Positions 44,989 through 55,323 are shown, counted from the stretch's first letter. The stretch is DNA of 64,000 nt from Pandoraea pulmonicola (GCF_000815105.2 NZ_CP010310.2:372001-436000); one strand, 5' to 3'. Numbers and translations are program-made. Notes: generated from the letters alone by a model not told the origin.

Positions 44989-45720
44989 ATGGGACCTACC
45001 GAAATGAATCACGCACGACTGCATTACATCGCCGATCCGCTGTGCGGCTGGTGCTACGCCGCAGCGCCGCTGGTAAAGGCGGCGCGCGACGTGGCGGGCC
45101 TCGACGTCGTCTTTCACGGCGGCGGCATGATGGCCGGCCCGAACGTGCAGCGCGTGACGCCGCAACTGCGCAATTACGTCATGCCGCACGATCATCGCAT
45201 CGCCGCGCTCACCGGGCAGCCGTTCGGCGACGCCTACTTCGAAGGGCTGCTGCGCGACACCACGGCGGTCTTCGACTCGGCCCCGCCCACGGCGGCGGTG
45301 CTGGCCGCCGAAGCGCTGGCCGGACGCGGCCTCGACATGCTCGCCGCCGAACAGCACGCGCACTACGTGGCGGGTAAGCGCATCGCCGATCGCGACGTGC
45401 TCATCGCACTCGCGGCCGACCTAGGCTTTGATCGCGACGCGTTCACCAAGGCCTTCGACGCGCAGGACGTCACCGCCCTCATGCAGCATTTCCGCGATAG
45501 CCGCGCCTGGCTCGCCCGCGTGGGCGGCAGCGGCTTCCCGACGTTCGCACTGGAAATCGACGGCCAGGTGGAGCGGCTGGAGCCGGGACGTTATCTCGGC
45601 CAGCCCGACGCCTGGCGCGACGCATTGCGCGAGCGTTTGCTCGTCGCACAGGCCACGGCGTCCGCCGACGACAACGCCTCGACACTGCCGCAGTGCGGCC
45701 CCGACGGCTGCGCCATCTGA
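44989..45720 (+). CDS. DsbA-family thiol oxidoreductase (cytoplasmic type)
   Basis: 243 residues from the ATG at 44989, eight bases after GAGG; an ATG at 45004 is possible. No signal peptide. The C19-G-W-C22 active site sits in YIADPLCGWCYAAAPLV and the cis-Pro loop is GGSGFPTFALE. The helical insert resembles YwbO/FrnE-like protein-disulfide isomerases of the cytoplasm. The end SADDNASTLPQCGPDGCAI carries two more cysteines. It is followed by an NAD(P)-binding oxidoreductase, and both are divergent from the LysR gene. Confidence 0.88.
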   Translation: MGPTEMNHARLHYIADPLCGWCYAAAPLVKAARDVAGLDVVFHGGGMMAGPNVQRVTPQLRNYVMPHDHRIAALTGQPFGDAYFEGLLRDTTAVFDSAPPTAAVLAAEALAGRGLDMLAAEQHAHYVAGKRIADRDVLIALAADLGFDRDAFTKAFDAQDVTALMQHFRDSRAWLARVGGSGFPTFALEIDGQVERLEPGRYLGQPDAWRDALRERLLVAQATASADDNASTLPQCGPDGCAI

Positions 45721-45786
45721 GCCGGCGTGGACGTCGCTCGCTGCAAGCATTCGAATCGAAACCCCCTCACTTCCAGGAGAATCCTG

Positions 45787-46407
45787 ATGAAAGTCGCCTT
45801 GATTGGTATTACCGGCCGCGTCGGTACGCGTGTCGCAGAAGAATTGCTCTCGCGCGGCCATACGGTCACGGGCATTGCGCGCAATCCCGAGCGCGTCGAA
45901 GCCGAAAAGGGCCTGACCGTGGTCAAGGGCGACGCCGCCGATCCGGCTTCGCTCGCACCGCTGCTGGCAGGTCATGATGCCGTGATCAGCGCGGGCCGCT
46001 TCGTGTCGGTCGACGCCGCCAAGCTCATCGATGCGGTCAAGCGCGCTGGCGTGCCGCGCCTGCTCGTCGTGGGCGGCGCGGGCAGTCTGGAAATCGCGCC
46101 GGGCAAGGCGCTCATCGACACGCCGGAATTCCCCGAAGCGTACAAGGCCGAAGCCGGCGCCGGACGAGTGTTCCTGCAGGTGCTGCGTGCGGAGCCGAAG
46201 GACTCGCCGCTGAACTGGACGTTCCTCTCGCCTTCGGCCCTGTTCGAGCCGGGCGAGCGCACCGGCAAGTTCCGCATCGGTGGCGACGGCCTGCTCGTCG
46301 ACCCCAACGGCAAGAGCTGGATCTCGATGGAGGACTACGCCATCGCACTCGTCGACGAACTGGAAAAGAACCAGCACCCGCGCGCGCGTTTCACGGTCGG
46401 GTATTGA
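45787..46407 (+). CDS. NAD(P)-dependent oxidoreductase (NmrA/SDR-like, YwnB type)
   Basis: 206 residues from the ATG at 45787 with AGGAGA upstream. It starts MKVALIGITGRVGTRVAEEL with the GxxGxxG nucleotide loop, then GHTVTGIARNPERV, VVKGDAADPASLAPLLAGHD and LLVVGGAGSLE. This is the atypical SDR (NAD(P)H-binding) family. Its role is unknown; in other bacteria members respond to oxidative or electrophile stress. It is the second gene of the operon with the DsbA-family protein, 66 bases apart. Confidence 0.9.
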   Translation: MKVALIGITGRVGTRVAEELLSRGHTVTGIARNPERVEAEKGLTVVKGDAADPASLAPLLAGHDAVISAGRFVSVDAAKLIDAVKRAGVPRLLVVGGAGSLEIAPGKALIDTPEFPEAYKAEAGAGRVFLQVLRAEPKDSPLNWTFLSPSALFEPGERTGKFRIGGDGLLVDPNGKSWISMEDYAIALVDELEKNQHPRARFTVGY

Positions 46408-46554
46408 GCGTCGGTTCGCAGCAGGACGGCATGCCGGTGCGAAAGCGCAGGGCATGCGCACACATGACAACGGCGGTTGCAGCACGCGACCGCCGTTGTT
46501 CTTCGTTCGTTGTCGTATGGTGCGTTGGGGAGGTGGTGAGACGCTGACGTACGG

Positions 46555-47199
46555 CTAGCGCGCTTTGCGGAACGTGAGATTGAATCGCACCGCGTCGGCG
46601 TCGAAGCTGCCTTCGACGCTCGCAATGCCGTGATGGACGAGCCGCGACTCGCCGCCCCACACCACGACGTCGCCCGGCTCCAGCCGGACTTTGCGTGTAC
46701 GGTCGCCGCGCTGCAATCCGCCCCAGAGGAAGATCGCCGGCAATCCGAGCGAGACCGATACGATGGGCGCACCGAGCTCGCGTTCGTCGCGATCCTGATG
46801 CAGCGTGAGTCGCGCGTCGACCGTGTAGCGATTGATTAGGCAGGCGTCCGGCGCGAAGTCGGCGTAGCCGGCCGTTTGCGCCGCGTCGCGCGCGAGCCGC
46901 ACGAACGACGCCGGCATGCGCGGCCATGGCTGCTTCGAGAGCGGGTCGTGCGTACCGTATCGATAGCCCATCCGGTCGCTGATCCAGCCCACGTCGCCGC
47001 AGTTCGTCATCGCCACGGACATGCGCTTGCCGCCGGGCGTCAGCCAGTGACGCAGCGGTGCTTGCGCGATCACCGCGTCGATGTCGGTCTGCAGCGCCGG
47101 CAGCCGCTCGCGTGCGAAGCCGCGCAGCACGAACGCGCCCGGGCCGAGCGTGTCGTGCGCCGCATCGCCGGGCGCGTGGCCGAAGAGATCCTGTGTCAT
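46555..47199 (-). CDS. alkB: Alpha-ketoglutarate-dependent DNA repair dioxygenase AlkB
   Basis: 214 residues. Substrate lid residues in WISDRMGYRYGTHDP, iron ligands in LHQDRDERELGAP (H-x-D) and RLVHHGI, and the 2-oxoglutarate-binding RFNLTFRKAR end are all present. It demethylates 1-methyladenine and 3-methylcytosine in DNA. The start overlaps the stop of the 2OG oxygenase gene (ATGA, 47196-47199), so it is the third gene of an ada-oxygenase-alkB operon. Confidence 0.94.
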   Translation of the reverse strand: MTQDLFGHAPGDAAHDTLGPGAFVLRGFARERLPALQTDIDAVIAQAPLRHWLTPGGKRMSVAMTNCGDVGWISDRMGYRYGTHDPLSKQPWPRMPASFVRLARDAAQTAGYADFAPDACLINRYTVDARLTLHQDRDERELGAPIVSVSLGLPAIFLWGGLQRGDRTRKVRLEPGDVVVWGGESRLVHHGIASVEGSFDADAVRFNLTFRKAR

Positions 47200-47936
47200 G
47201 TCGCGTCGTGCAGGATCACGCCAAGCGTATGCCGATGGCCGCTGCGCACGCGACTCACCCCGTGCCGCATATTGACGCGATACACCCCGCGCGTGCCGTT
47301 GACCGGGCGATGATGCACGGCGAACACCACGGCATCCCCGCGCATGAGCGGCACCACCTCGGCGCGCGACTGCATGCGCGGGCGTTGCTCGGTGAGGACG
47401 AATTCGCCGCCGGTGAAATCCTCACCGGGCTGCGACAGCAGAATGGCCACCTGCAACGGGAAGACGTGATCCCCGTAAAGGTCCTGATGCAGACAATTGT
47501 AGCCGCCGGCCTCGTAGCGCAGCAGCAGTGGTGTGGGGCGGCGTTGCCCCGCCGCGTGGCACTGCGCGAGGTAGGCGCGATGCGTGGGCGGGTAACGCGC
47601 GTCGATGCCCATCGCCTCATGCCAGCGGTGCGCGATCTGGCGCAACGGTGCATAGAACGCCTCGCGCAACCCGGCGACAAGCGGCGGCAACGGATAGGCG
47701 AAGTACTGGTACTCGCCTTGGCCAAATCCGTGACGCGCCATTACGATGCGGCTGCGGAACAGCGCAGAGGTCGGCGTGGTGTCTGAATTGCCGGTAGACC
47801 CGTTCGCCCCGCCGTACATCTCGCGCAGCGCCGCGCATTCCTTCGCGTCGAGCAACGCGGGGATGCGGGCCGCACCGAAGCCGTTCAACTCGTCTTCGAG
47901 CGCAGCCCAGTCGAGCTTCCGTACACGTTCGCTCAC
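47196..47936 (-). CDS. 2OG-Fe(II) oxygenase
   Basis: 246 residues from a GTG at 47936 that overlaps the ada stop (GTGA) and has GGGGAA just upstream; the long ORF running antiparallel to ada's other frame is not coding. The dioxygenase core shows CLHQDLYGDHVFPLQVAILL (H-x-D), GEFVLTEQRPRMQSR and the distal RPVNGTRGVYRVNMRHGVSR. Proteins of this type are often encoded next to ada and alkB and probably repair or hydroxylate alkylated macromolecules; the substrate is not established. Confidence 0.88.
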   Translation of the reverse strand: MSERVRKLDWAALEDELNGFGAARIPALLDAKECAALREMYGGANGSTGNSDTTPTSALFRSRIVMARHGFGQGEYQYFAYPLPPLVAGLREAFYAPLRQIAHRWHEAMGIDARYPPTHRAYLAQCHAAGQRRPTPLLLRYEAGGYNCLHQDLYGDHVFPLQVAILLSQPGEDFTGGEFVLTEQRPRMQSRAEVVPLMRGDAVVFAVHHRPVNGTRGVYRVNMRHGVSRVRSGHRHTLGVILHDAT

Positions 47937-49135
47937 GACTTCCCCTTGCCTTGCTCGCGTTGTTCGGCACGTTGTCGAGCGCTTGCGTCGATGCGCTCCT
48001 GCGAGAGCAACGCGCGCTTGCGCTCGACCCCCCACCGATAGCCCGAGAGCGCACCATCGTGGCGGACGATCCGGTGGCACGGGATCACGACCGCCAACTG
48101 GTTCGATGCGCACGCCTGCGCAACGGCTCGCACCGCCCGCGGCGCCCCGATCCGTTCGGCGATTTGCGCGTAGCTCGCCGTCTGGCCGGCCGGCACCTCG
48201 CGCAGCGCTTCCCACACGCGTTGCTGGAACGCCGTGCCGCGCACGTCGAGCGGCAACGACAGGCCGATGCGAGGCGATTCCACGAAGCCGACGACCTGCG
48301 CGACCCAGCGCTCGAACTCGGCGTCGGCGCCGACCAGCTCCGCCTGCGGAAAGCGATCCTGCAGATCGCGCACGAGCGCGTCCGGATCGTCGCCCAGCGC
48401 GATGGCGCACAACCCGCGCGGAGTCGCCGCGACCAGCAGCGCGCCGAGCGAGCACTGGGCGACGGCAAAGCGGATCGATTCGGCTTTGCCGCCCGCGCGA
48501 AAGGCGGTCGGCTTCATGCCGAGTACGGCGTCGGCGCTGGCGTAGAAGCGGCCGTTGGAATTGAAGCCGGCGTCATAGAGCGCGGACGTCACGCTCTGCG
48601 CGGCAGGCAGCGTTTCGCGCATGCGCTGCGCACGGCGCCCGTTGGCATACGCTCGCGGCGTCACCCCGGTCACGGCGCGAAAGAGCCGGTGGAAGTAGTG
48701 CGGGCTCAAGCCGGCTTCCGCGGCGAGGGTTTCCAGACGCGGCGGTTCGTCCGCCGTTTCGATGCGCCGGCATGCCGCCGTTACCAGCGCCGCGTGGCGC
48801 GCGTCGAGCGTTCCCTGATCGGGCTTGCAGCGCTTGCATGGGCGAAAGCCGGCGCGTTCGGCCGTCGCCGCGTCGGCATGGAACGCGACGTTTTCGCGTC
48901 GCGCCAGACGCGCGCCGCAGGACGGGCGACAGTACACGCCGGTCGTGCGCACGGAGTAGAAGAATTCGCCGTCCGCCTGCTTGTCTCGCGCGACAACGGC
49001 CGCCCAGCGGGCGTCATCGCTCGCGTAGCGCGCGTGCGCCGCGCGGTCGTTCGCCGGGGTGCGGCGTGCAGGGGATGCACCGGCGCTGCTGCCGGTGCGG
49101 GACGGGTGTTTGGCGGTCATTGGATTGGCATTCAT
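47933..49135 (-). CDS. ada: Ada: bifunctional methyl-response regulator and O6-methylguanine-DNA methyltransferase
   Basis: 400 residues from the ATG at 49135, with GGGAGAAC upstream. Three domains: the Ada zinc domain (residues ~45-115) with the methyl-accepting GVYCRPSCGAR and FRPCKRCKPD cysteines; an AraC-type HTH (~130-215, LETLAAEAGLSPHYFHRLF); and the methyltransferase domain with the VIPCHRIVRHDGALSGYRWG active site. It takes methyl groups from phosphotriesters and O6-methylguanine and then activates transcription of its own operon, which here includes a 2OG oxygenase and alkB. Confidence 0.95.
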   Translation of the reverse strand: MNANPMTAKHPSRTGSSAGASPARRTPANDRAAHARYASDDARWAAVVARDKQADGEFFYSVRTTGVYCRPSCGARLARRENVAFHADAATAERAGFRPCKRCKPDQGTLDARHAALVTAACRRIETADEPPRLETLAAEAGLSPHYFHRLFRAVTGVTPRAYANGRRAQRMRETLPAAQSVTSALYDAGFNSNGRFYASADAVLGMKPTAFRAGGKAESIRFAVAQCSLGALLVAATPRGLCAIALGDDPDALVRDLQDRFPQAELVGADAEFERWVAQVVGFVESPRIGLSLPLDVRGTAFQQRVWEALREVPAGQTASYAQIAERIGAPRAVRAVAQACASNQLAVVIPCHRIVRHDGALSGYRWGVERKRALLSQERIDASARQRAEQREQGKGKS

Positions 49136-49223
49136 CGCGACGTTCTCCCGAGGACTGATCACTTGCCTTCAGTGTAGGGAGCCGCTCGCGCGGGTACGCT
49201 CCGTTTCTTGCTATCGAATTCGA

Positions 49224-50201
49224 TCAGACGCCTGGCGGCATGGTCGTGCCGAGTTTGGCGGCCAGGCTCATCACCATCACGAGCACCAGGGCCTCGACGC
49301 CGACCACGCGTGCGAAGGCCGACGAAGTGTCGACATCGAGCGCGAGGCGAGGCAGGAGACGCCAGCGATTCCACGCGCCGAGCATGGCCGCACATGCCAC
49401 GAGGACCAGTTTCGTCGCCAGCCATGCCGTATAGGGCGCGCTCTGCGCGGCAAACCACAGCGACGGCGTTTCGCCGAGCGTGCGCCAGGCGTTGAAGCCG
49501 CCGGTCACGAGGGCGACGAGCATGGCCAGCGTCGCAATCGACGACAGGCGCTCGCCGTAGGCGGCGCGCGCGCCGACCGGCCAGTGACGCCAGCCCGGTA
49601 TCACGCATCCGGCGACCAGCAGTGCGCCGGTCCATGATGCCGCCGCGGCGACGTGCAGCGAATGAATGCCGATGGCCAGCCACGGCATGGCGGCGTCCGC
49701 TGCATGCCCCGTGCCGGCGCGCGCGATGGCGAGCACCACGGCGCCCGCCGCATACACCATGCGCCCGCGGCGTTCCTGTCGGTGTTCGCGTCGATGATGC
49801 CGGTCGCGCGGATCGTCGGCGATGGGAGGCGCCGCGAGCAGTTGCCGTCTGGCGTCGTACCAGGCCCAGGCGCCGGCGCACAGCAGCAGCGCGCCCAGTC
49901 CGGCGACCCACTGCATCCGGCCGAAGTGCGATTGCGTGAGCACTTGCGACACGTCGGCGAACATGGCCGACGCGCTTTCCCAGTCGCCGCCGGTCATCGC
50001 CTCGGTGCTGGCGAGCACGTACGCGATCCAGGCGAGCACCGCCAGACCGGCCGCGAAACCGGGGAGCACGCGCCGGGTCAGGCCGCTGCGCACGGCGTGC
50101 GGGCTGCGCAGCAGCAGCACACCGAACGCGAGCGCCAAGGCGAGGTTGAGCAGGCCCGCGGTGGCGGGTTGCCACGTGCCGGCGGCCAGATCTGCCGACA
50201 T
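49224..50201 (-). CDS. copD: Copper resistance protein D family membrane protein
   Basis: 325 residues starting at 50201, where the ATG overlaps the copC stop (TGATG). Eight or so membrane segments are visible. The CopD domain is in the C-terminal half: LAIGIHSLHVAAAASWTGAL, LVTGGFNAWRTLGETPSLWF and WLATKLVLVACAAMLGAWNR. It works with CopC in copper uptake across the inner membrane. An Arg/His-rich cytoplasmic loop (DPRDRHHRREHRQERRGR) occurs near the middle. Confidence 0.88.
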   Translation of the reverse strand: MSADLAAGTWQPATAGLLNLALALAFGVLLLRSPHAVRSGLTRRVLPGFAAGLAVLAWIAYVLASTEAMTGGDWESASAMFADVSQVLTQSHFGRMQWVAGLGALLLCAGAWAWYDARRQLLAAPPIADDPRDRHHRREHRQERRGRMVYAAGAVVLAIARAGTGHAADAAMPWLAIGIHSLHVAAAASWTGALLVAGCVIPGWRHWPVGARAAYGERLSSIATLAMLVALVTGGFNAWRTLGETPSLWFAAQSAPYTAWLATKLVLVACAAMLGAWNRWRLLPRLALDVDTSSAFARVVGVEALVLVMVMSLAAKLGTTMPPGV

Positions 50202-50611
50202 CACTTCACGGTGAATTTGAAGTTGCCTTGCGTGCGATGGCCGTCGCTCGCCACGGCCACCCAGTTCACCTGGTAGTCGCCGGCGGCGAGCGCGGGCAGC
50301 GCCAGCGTGAGCGTCTTGCGTGCGGGGTCCAGTCCAGCCTTGGCTTGGGTGACGGCCTTGCCCTTCGCGTCGACCACGGTGAGTTTCGAGAAGGCGCCTT
50401 CGAGCGCCGAGTCAAACGTGACGCGCACCGATTTCGGCGCGTCGACGGTGGCCTGCGCGGCCGGCTCGCTCGACACCGCATGCGCATGCGCCCATGCGCC
50501 TTGCGACACGGCGACGAGGCTGACGGCGGCTGCGAGCGTGAGCCCCCGCACTGCACGACGCAATGTGCCGGAGGCGCAGGGGGCGGAGGAGAGGATCTTG
50601 ATGGTACGCAT
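50201..50611 (-). CDS. copC: Periplasmic copper-binding protein CopC
   Basis: 136 residues with a signal peptide ending QGAWAHAHAV; the mature protein starts at the copper-binding His (H-x-H) as in CopC. The beta-sandwich motifs VRVTFDSALEGAFSKLTVVD and GDYQVNWVAVASDGHRTQGN with the second copper His are present. It carries Cu(II) in the periplasm and hands it to CopD, encoded directly downstream. Confidence 0.93.
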   Translation of the reverse strand: MRTIKILSSAPCASGTLRRAVRGLTLAAAVSLVAVSQGAWAHAHAVSSEPAAQATVDAPKSVRVTFDSALEGAFSKLTVVDAKGKAVTQAKAGLDPARKTLTLALPALAAGDYQVNWVAVASDGHRTQGNFKFTVK

Positions 50612-50875
50612 GTCGTGTCCGGCTAGGGAGTCAGAAAGGCGGCGACGGAAGCGGGCCAGGCGCGTGCCACAGATGTCGTCATGGTGGCTCGTTTGTCCGC
50701 GCCGATGAGGTACGCGATCTGCGCCGCTCGCGCAGTATCGCAGACCTTGCCGACCGATGCAGCCGCTCGCCCATTCCGCTTTCCGTCTTCAAATACGCCG
50801 CGCGGGAATGCGTCGCGTGAGTGCCCGCGATGGCGTGATGACGCGATGGCGGCACGTCATCATTGCCCGCTTGAA

Positions 50876-50941
50876 TTGCAACTGAGTTGCAAAAATGACC
50901 TGATCACCGTATCATCGCGCCATATTGCAACTGTGTTGCAT
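50876..50941. promoter_or_regulatory. Two TTGCAAC-N3-GTTGCAA operators, Zur-like
   Basis: TTGCAAC-TGA-GTTGCAA at 50876-50892 is a perfect 17-base palindrome; TTGCAAC-TGT-GTTGCAT at 50925-50941 is the same site with one end mismatch. Their centres are 49 bases apart. The first overlaps the -35 and the second covers the region just after the probable transcription start, so a repressor would block the promoter. Given the zinc-chaperone GTPase and QueD paralogue downstream, Zur is the most likely regulator. Confidence 0.65.
50887..50915 (+). promoter_or_regulatory. Promoter of the COG0523-queD operon
   Basis: -35 TTGCAA (50887-50892), 17-base spacer, -10 TATCAT (50910-50915). The -35 lies within the right arm of operator 1. 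Confidence 0.6.
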
Positions 50942-50959
50942 TAAATGGGGCTTGTAGCC

Positions 50960-52206
<1,247 letters not shown>

Positions 52207-52210
<4 letters not shown>

Positions 52211-52680
52211 GCCGTGGGCGGACGGGGGTGGCGTCCGGTACACGGACGAAGGCGGTCGAACGCATGGACGCGACCGGTCCGGCGCCGCAGCGGCGAGCAC
52301 AATTCACACTCTCGCGCAGCTTCGTGTTCGAAGCGGCGCACACGCTGGCGCGCCGCGGCATCGATCCGCCAAGTATCGATGCGAGCCGCCGCATTCACGG
52401 TCACAGCTATCGGGCGACGATCGAAGTGACCGGCAGCCCGCAGGGCGCGACCGGCATGGTGCTCGACCTGGCGCGGCTCGATGCCGAACTCGCGCACGTG
52501 AGCGAGCGGCTCGATCACCGACTGCTCGACGACGTGGCGGGGCTCGGCCCGGCGACGTTGGAAAACCTCTGCGCGTTCATCTGGCGCTCGCTCGCGCCGC
52601 GCCTGTCGGGCCTGACGCGCGTGACGGTCAGCCGCGACGCACGCGGCGACGCCTGCTCGCTGACGATGCAAGCTACCTGA
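52207..52680 (+). CDS. 6-carboxytetrahydropterin synthase (QueD/PTPS) family, lacks catalytic Cys
   Basis: 157 residues; its ATG overlaps the GTPase stop. The T-fold zinc site is intact: [13 protein letters not shown] (His45) and [16 protein letters not shown] (His64, His66). [21 protein letters not shown] and [14 protein letters not shown] match QueD. The catalytic cysteine that in QueD lies four residues before the HGH motif is Ser60 here, and no other Cys is nearby. The protein may have a changed reaction or be a zinc-linked paralogue. QueD paralogues next to COG0523 genes are known in zinc regulons. Confidence 0.85.
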
Positions 52681-52685
52681 TGGCG

Positions 52686-52721
52686 CAAAAAAAGCGGCCG
52701 GCACGAAATCGTACCGGCCGC
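52686..52721 (-). terminator. Rho-independent terminator (pirin gene; also serves queD side)
   Basis: GCGGCCGG (52694-52701) pairs with CCGGCCGC (52714-52721), with ACGA/TCGT extending the stem inside one mismatch. On the minus strand it is followed by TTTTTTTGCGCC. It lies between the convergent queD-like and pirin genes. Confidence 0.8.
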
Positions 52722-52771
52722 GACGGCCTGCCTGGCGGCGCCGTCCAGCGTTGCGCCCGCCGCGCGCCCCC

Positions 52772-53491
52772 TCAGAAGTCAGGCGTCTCGACCGGGCGCA
52801 GATCGAACACGAGCACTTCGGCGTCGTTGCCCTTGGAGAGCGTGAGCGCGGTTTCTTCGCGCACCCGCACGCCGTCCCCCTCGCCGAGCGCCACTCCGTT
52901 CACGCTGACGCTGCCGCGTGCCACGTGCACATAGGCGTAGCGGTTCGGCGCGAGCGTGAGCGTGGCCGATTCATCGGCATCGAACAGGCCGGCGTACACC
53001 CGTGCATCCTGGTGGATGTGCAGCGAATTCTCGGCGCCATCCGGCGAGATGATCATGCGCAGACGTCCGCGCTTTTCTTCCGGCATGAAGCGCTGCTGTT
53101 GATACTCGGGCGAGATGCCGGCCTGGTTCGGCACGATCCAGATCTGCAGAAAGTGCACCGGCGACGTGCGCGAGTGGTTGAACTCGCTGTGCGCCACGCC
53201 CCGCCCTGCGCTCATCAACTGCACGTCGCCCGGCTCGATCACCGATCCTGTACCCATGGTGTCCTTGTGTTCGAGCGCACCTTCGAGCACGTACGAGAAG
53301 ATCTCCATGTCGCGGTGCGGGTGCTTGCCGAAGCCCTGCCCGGGGGCGACGCGGTCGTCGTTGATCACGAGCAGATCGGAGAAGCCGACTTGCTTCGGAT
53401 CGTAGTAGTTCGCGAACGAGAACGTGTGGCGCGAGCTGAGCCAGCCATGGTCGGCAACGCCTCGGTCCGCAGCTTTTCTGATGTCCAGCAT
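52772..53491 (-). CDS. Pirin-family protein (YhhW-like quercetinase type)
   Basis: 239 residues from the ATG at 53491, with AGGAG upstream. The N-terminal cupin metal site is visible in GFGKHPHRDMEIFSYVLEGA (two His and Glu ligands) and GRGVAHSEFNHS; the C-terminal cupin is degenerate. Bacterial pirins of this size can act as quercetin 2,3-dioxygenases or redox sensors. A possible operator (ATTGTCA-N9-TGACAAT) lies about 110 bases upstream. Confidence 0.9.
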   Translation of the reverse strand: MLDIRKAADRGVADHGWLSSRHTFSFANYYDPKQVGFSDLLVINDDRVAPGQGFGKHPHRDMEIFSYVLEGALEHKDTMGTGSVIEPGDVQLMSAGRGVAHSEFNHSRTSPVHFLQIWIVPNQAGISPEYQQQRFMPEEKRGRLRMIISPDGAENSLHIHQDARVYAGLFDADESATLTLAPNRYAYVHVARGSVSVNGVALGEGDGVRVREETALTLSKGNDAEVLVFDLRPVETPDF

Positions 53492-53850
53492 GATGGGCTC
53501 CTGTGTCTTCATCGAATCGTTGGGAGGCGGTGACTGCCTCGATGAATGTCATTTTAGAGTCCTGAGAAATAACCACAATCCACCTGAAATGTGAATTATT
53601 GTCATCTGGGTCGTGACAATTGAGGCTTTGGACATGCGCATGTCCGCCGAGGTTGGGGGCGGAAGATTCCTAGTGCGTGGGGCCGGACTTCCGAAAGCGC
53701 ACGAAGCGGTGCGCGTGGCGGCGTGCGATGTGCGAGACTACGAACCTTCTTTCGCCGGGCTGAACCGGTCCGGTCGCGCCCGCCGATGAGGCCGCCGGCA
53801 TCGAGCTCGCGCCGCGAAGCCGTCCGAACGTCCCCCACAGGAGAGTCGTC
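53492..53850. other. Non-coding gap upstream of phzF-like gene
   Basis: 359 bases between divergent pirin and PhzF genes. ATTGTCA (53598-53604) and TGACAAT (53614-53620) form an inverted repeat with a 9-base spacer in an AT-rich stretch, an operator candidate for either gene. No coding sequence recognised. Confidence 0.5.
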
Positions 53851-54720
53851 ATGAGCCGCACCTATGCATTCCGTATCGTCAACGTGTTCGCCGAGAGCAC
53901 CTTCGGCGGCAATCCGCTGTGCGTCTTCGAAGACGGAGAGGGATTGAGCGACGAGGAGATGCGACTGCTGGCACGGCAGTTCAACCTCTCCGAGACGACC
54001 TTCATCTTTGCCTCGGAGACGGCCGATGCGCATGTGCGGATCTTCACTCCGGGTTACGAAATGCGCTTCGCCGGTCATCCGACGTTGGGCACGGCCCATG
54101 TGCTGCGCGCGATGCGCAACCTTGGCAATCAGGTAACGCTGCAATTCGCCGCAGGCTTGGTACCGGTCGAGGCGAACGGGGATCACTGGACGCTCACGGC
54201 ACCATCGTCGGGCGAGCCGAAGATCGAGAAGGCGTCGGAGGCGGACGCCGACATCGCGGCACTGGTGCGGCTCGGCCGCGACGATCTGGCGCAATCGCCG
54301 CAATGGGTCGATACCGGCGCGGACCAGCTGCTCATTCCGCTGCGCAATGCCGATGCCGTCGCACGCGCCCAACCGGACAGCGCGCGCATGGACCGTTGGC
54401 CGCTGTCGAGCCTCGATCGCAAGACCGGCTACGTGTTCTCGCTCGATGGTGAGAAAGATGGCGAGTTGCAGGTTACCGCGCGTTACTTCTTCACCACCCA
54501 AGGCGGCGGGGTCAGCGAGGATCCGGGCACGGGCTCGGCCTGCGCCAACCTCGGCGGCTGGCTGATCGGTCAGGGCTATCCGTTGCCGGTGCGCGCGCGC
54601 GTGTCGCAGGGCGATGCGATCGAGCGCCCGTGCCGTCTCTCGCTCGAAGTCACGGCAGCCCGGGAGATTCGCGTGGGTGGCCGCGTGATCGAGCTCGCGC
54701 GCGGTGAAGTGAGCTTGTGA
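53851..54720 (+). CDS. PhzF-family isomerase
   Basis: 289 residues; GGAGAG precedes the ATG. Two-domain diaminopimelate-epimerase-like fold with NVFAESTFGGNPLCVFEDGE, the catalytic Glu in NLSETTFIF, FAGHPTLGTAHVL and EDPGTGSACANLGGWL. Phenazine genes are absent, so it is one of the many PhzF homologues of unknown substrate. It is followed after 21 bases by yigZ and may form an operon with it. Confidence 0.92.
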   Translation: MSRTYAFRIVNVFAESTFGGNPLCVFEDGEGLSDEEMRLLARQFNLSETTFIFASETADAHVRIFTPGYEMRFAGHPTLGTAHVLRAMRNLGNQVTLQFAAGLVPVEANGDHWTLTAPSSGEPKIEKASEADADIAALVRLGRDDLAQSPQWVDTGADQLLIPLRNADAVARAQPDSARMDRWPLSSLDRKTGYVFSLDGEKDGELQVTARYFFTTQGGGVSEDPGTGSACANLGGWLIGQGYPLPVRARVSQGDAIERPCRLSLEVTAAREIRVGGRVIELARGEVSL

Positions 54721-54741
54721 GCGCCGGGAGACGACAGTCGT

Positions 54742-55323
54742 ATGTTTGCTTTGGCCGCACCCGTCGAAACCGAACTGGAAATCAGGAAAAGCCGGTTCAT
54801 CGGCATTGTCATGCCCGCGGCGTCGCGTGAGGTTGCCATGCGCGAACTCGACGCGCTGCGCGTGCGCTATCCGAACGCCACGCACTATTGCTGGGTGCTG
54901 TTGTGCGAGGGCGCGTCGGGTTTCGACGACGATGGCGAGCCGGGCGGGACCGCCGCCAAGCCGATGTACAACGTGCTTATGCACAAGGGACTGGCCAACG
55001 TGTTCGCCGTGGTCGTGCGGTATTACGGCGGCATCAAGCTGGGGGCGGGCGGGTTGACGCGCGCCTACGGACAAGCCGTGAGCGAAGCGCTCAAGCTCGC
55101 CACGCTCACGGCCGTCGAACCGATGGTCGAGCCGAGCTACCGGGTGTCGTTCGCGCACGAAGCGATGCTGCGTCGGTTGGCCGAGCGCTTCGGCGCCGAA
55201 GTGCTTGACGCCGCTTACGACGACGCCGTCACCTTGCGGCTGCGGCTCAAGGTGCGCGACGTGGATGCGTTCGAGACCGACGCCACGCAGGCGCTCAGCG
55301 GCGGCCTCGAACGGCGCGACTGA
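54742..55323 (+). CDS. YigZ/IMPACT-family protein
   Basis: 193 residues. Conserved IMPACT core: EIRKSRFIGIVMPA, ATHYCWVLL, FDDDGEPGGTAAKPMYNVLM, VVVRYYGGIKLGAGGLTRAY; C-terminal DUF1949 domain from about residue 135. Members bind nucleic acids or ribosomes; the bacterial role is unsettled. Confidence 0.94.
   Translation: MFALAAPVETELEIRKSRFIGIVMPAASREVAMRELDALRVRYPNATHYCWVLLCEGASGFDDDGEPGGTAAKPMYNVLMHKGLANVFAVVVRYYGGIKLGAGGLTRAYGQAVSEALKLATLTAVEPMVEPSYRVSFAHEAMLRRLAERFGAEVLDAAYDDAVTLRLRLKVRDVDAFETDATQALSGGLERRD

Larger units (their letters stand above)
50612..50959. other. Intergenic region with metal-regulated promoter
   Basis: About 350 bases between divergent copC and the COG0523 GTPase gene. 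The left part shows no gene; the right part holds two operators and a promoter, listed separately. Confidence 0.6.

Noticed and set aside
47937..48455. N-terminal extension of the 2OG-Fe(II) oxygenase ORF into ada
   Set aside because: It lies out of frame inside ada coding sequence. The GTG at 47936, with a ribosome-binding site and GTGA overlap, is the better start.
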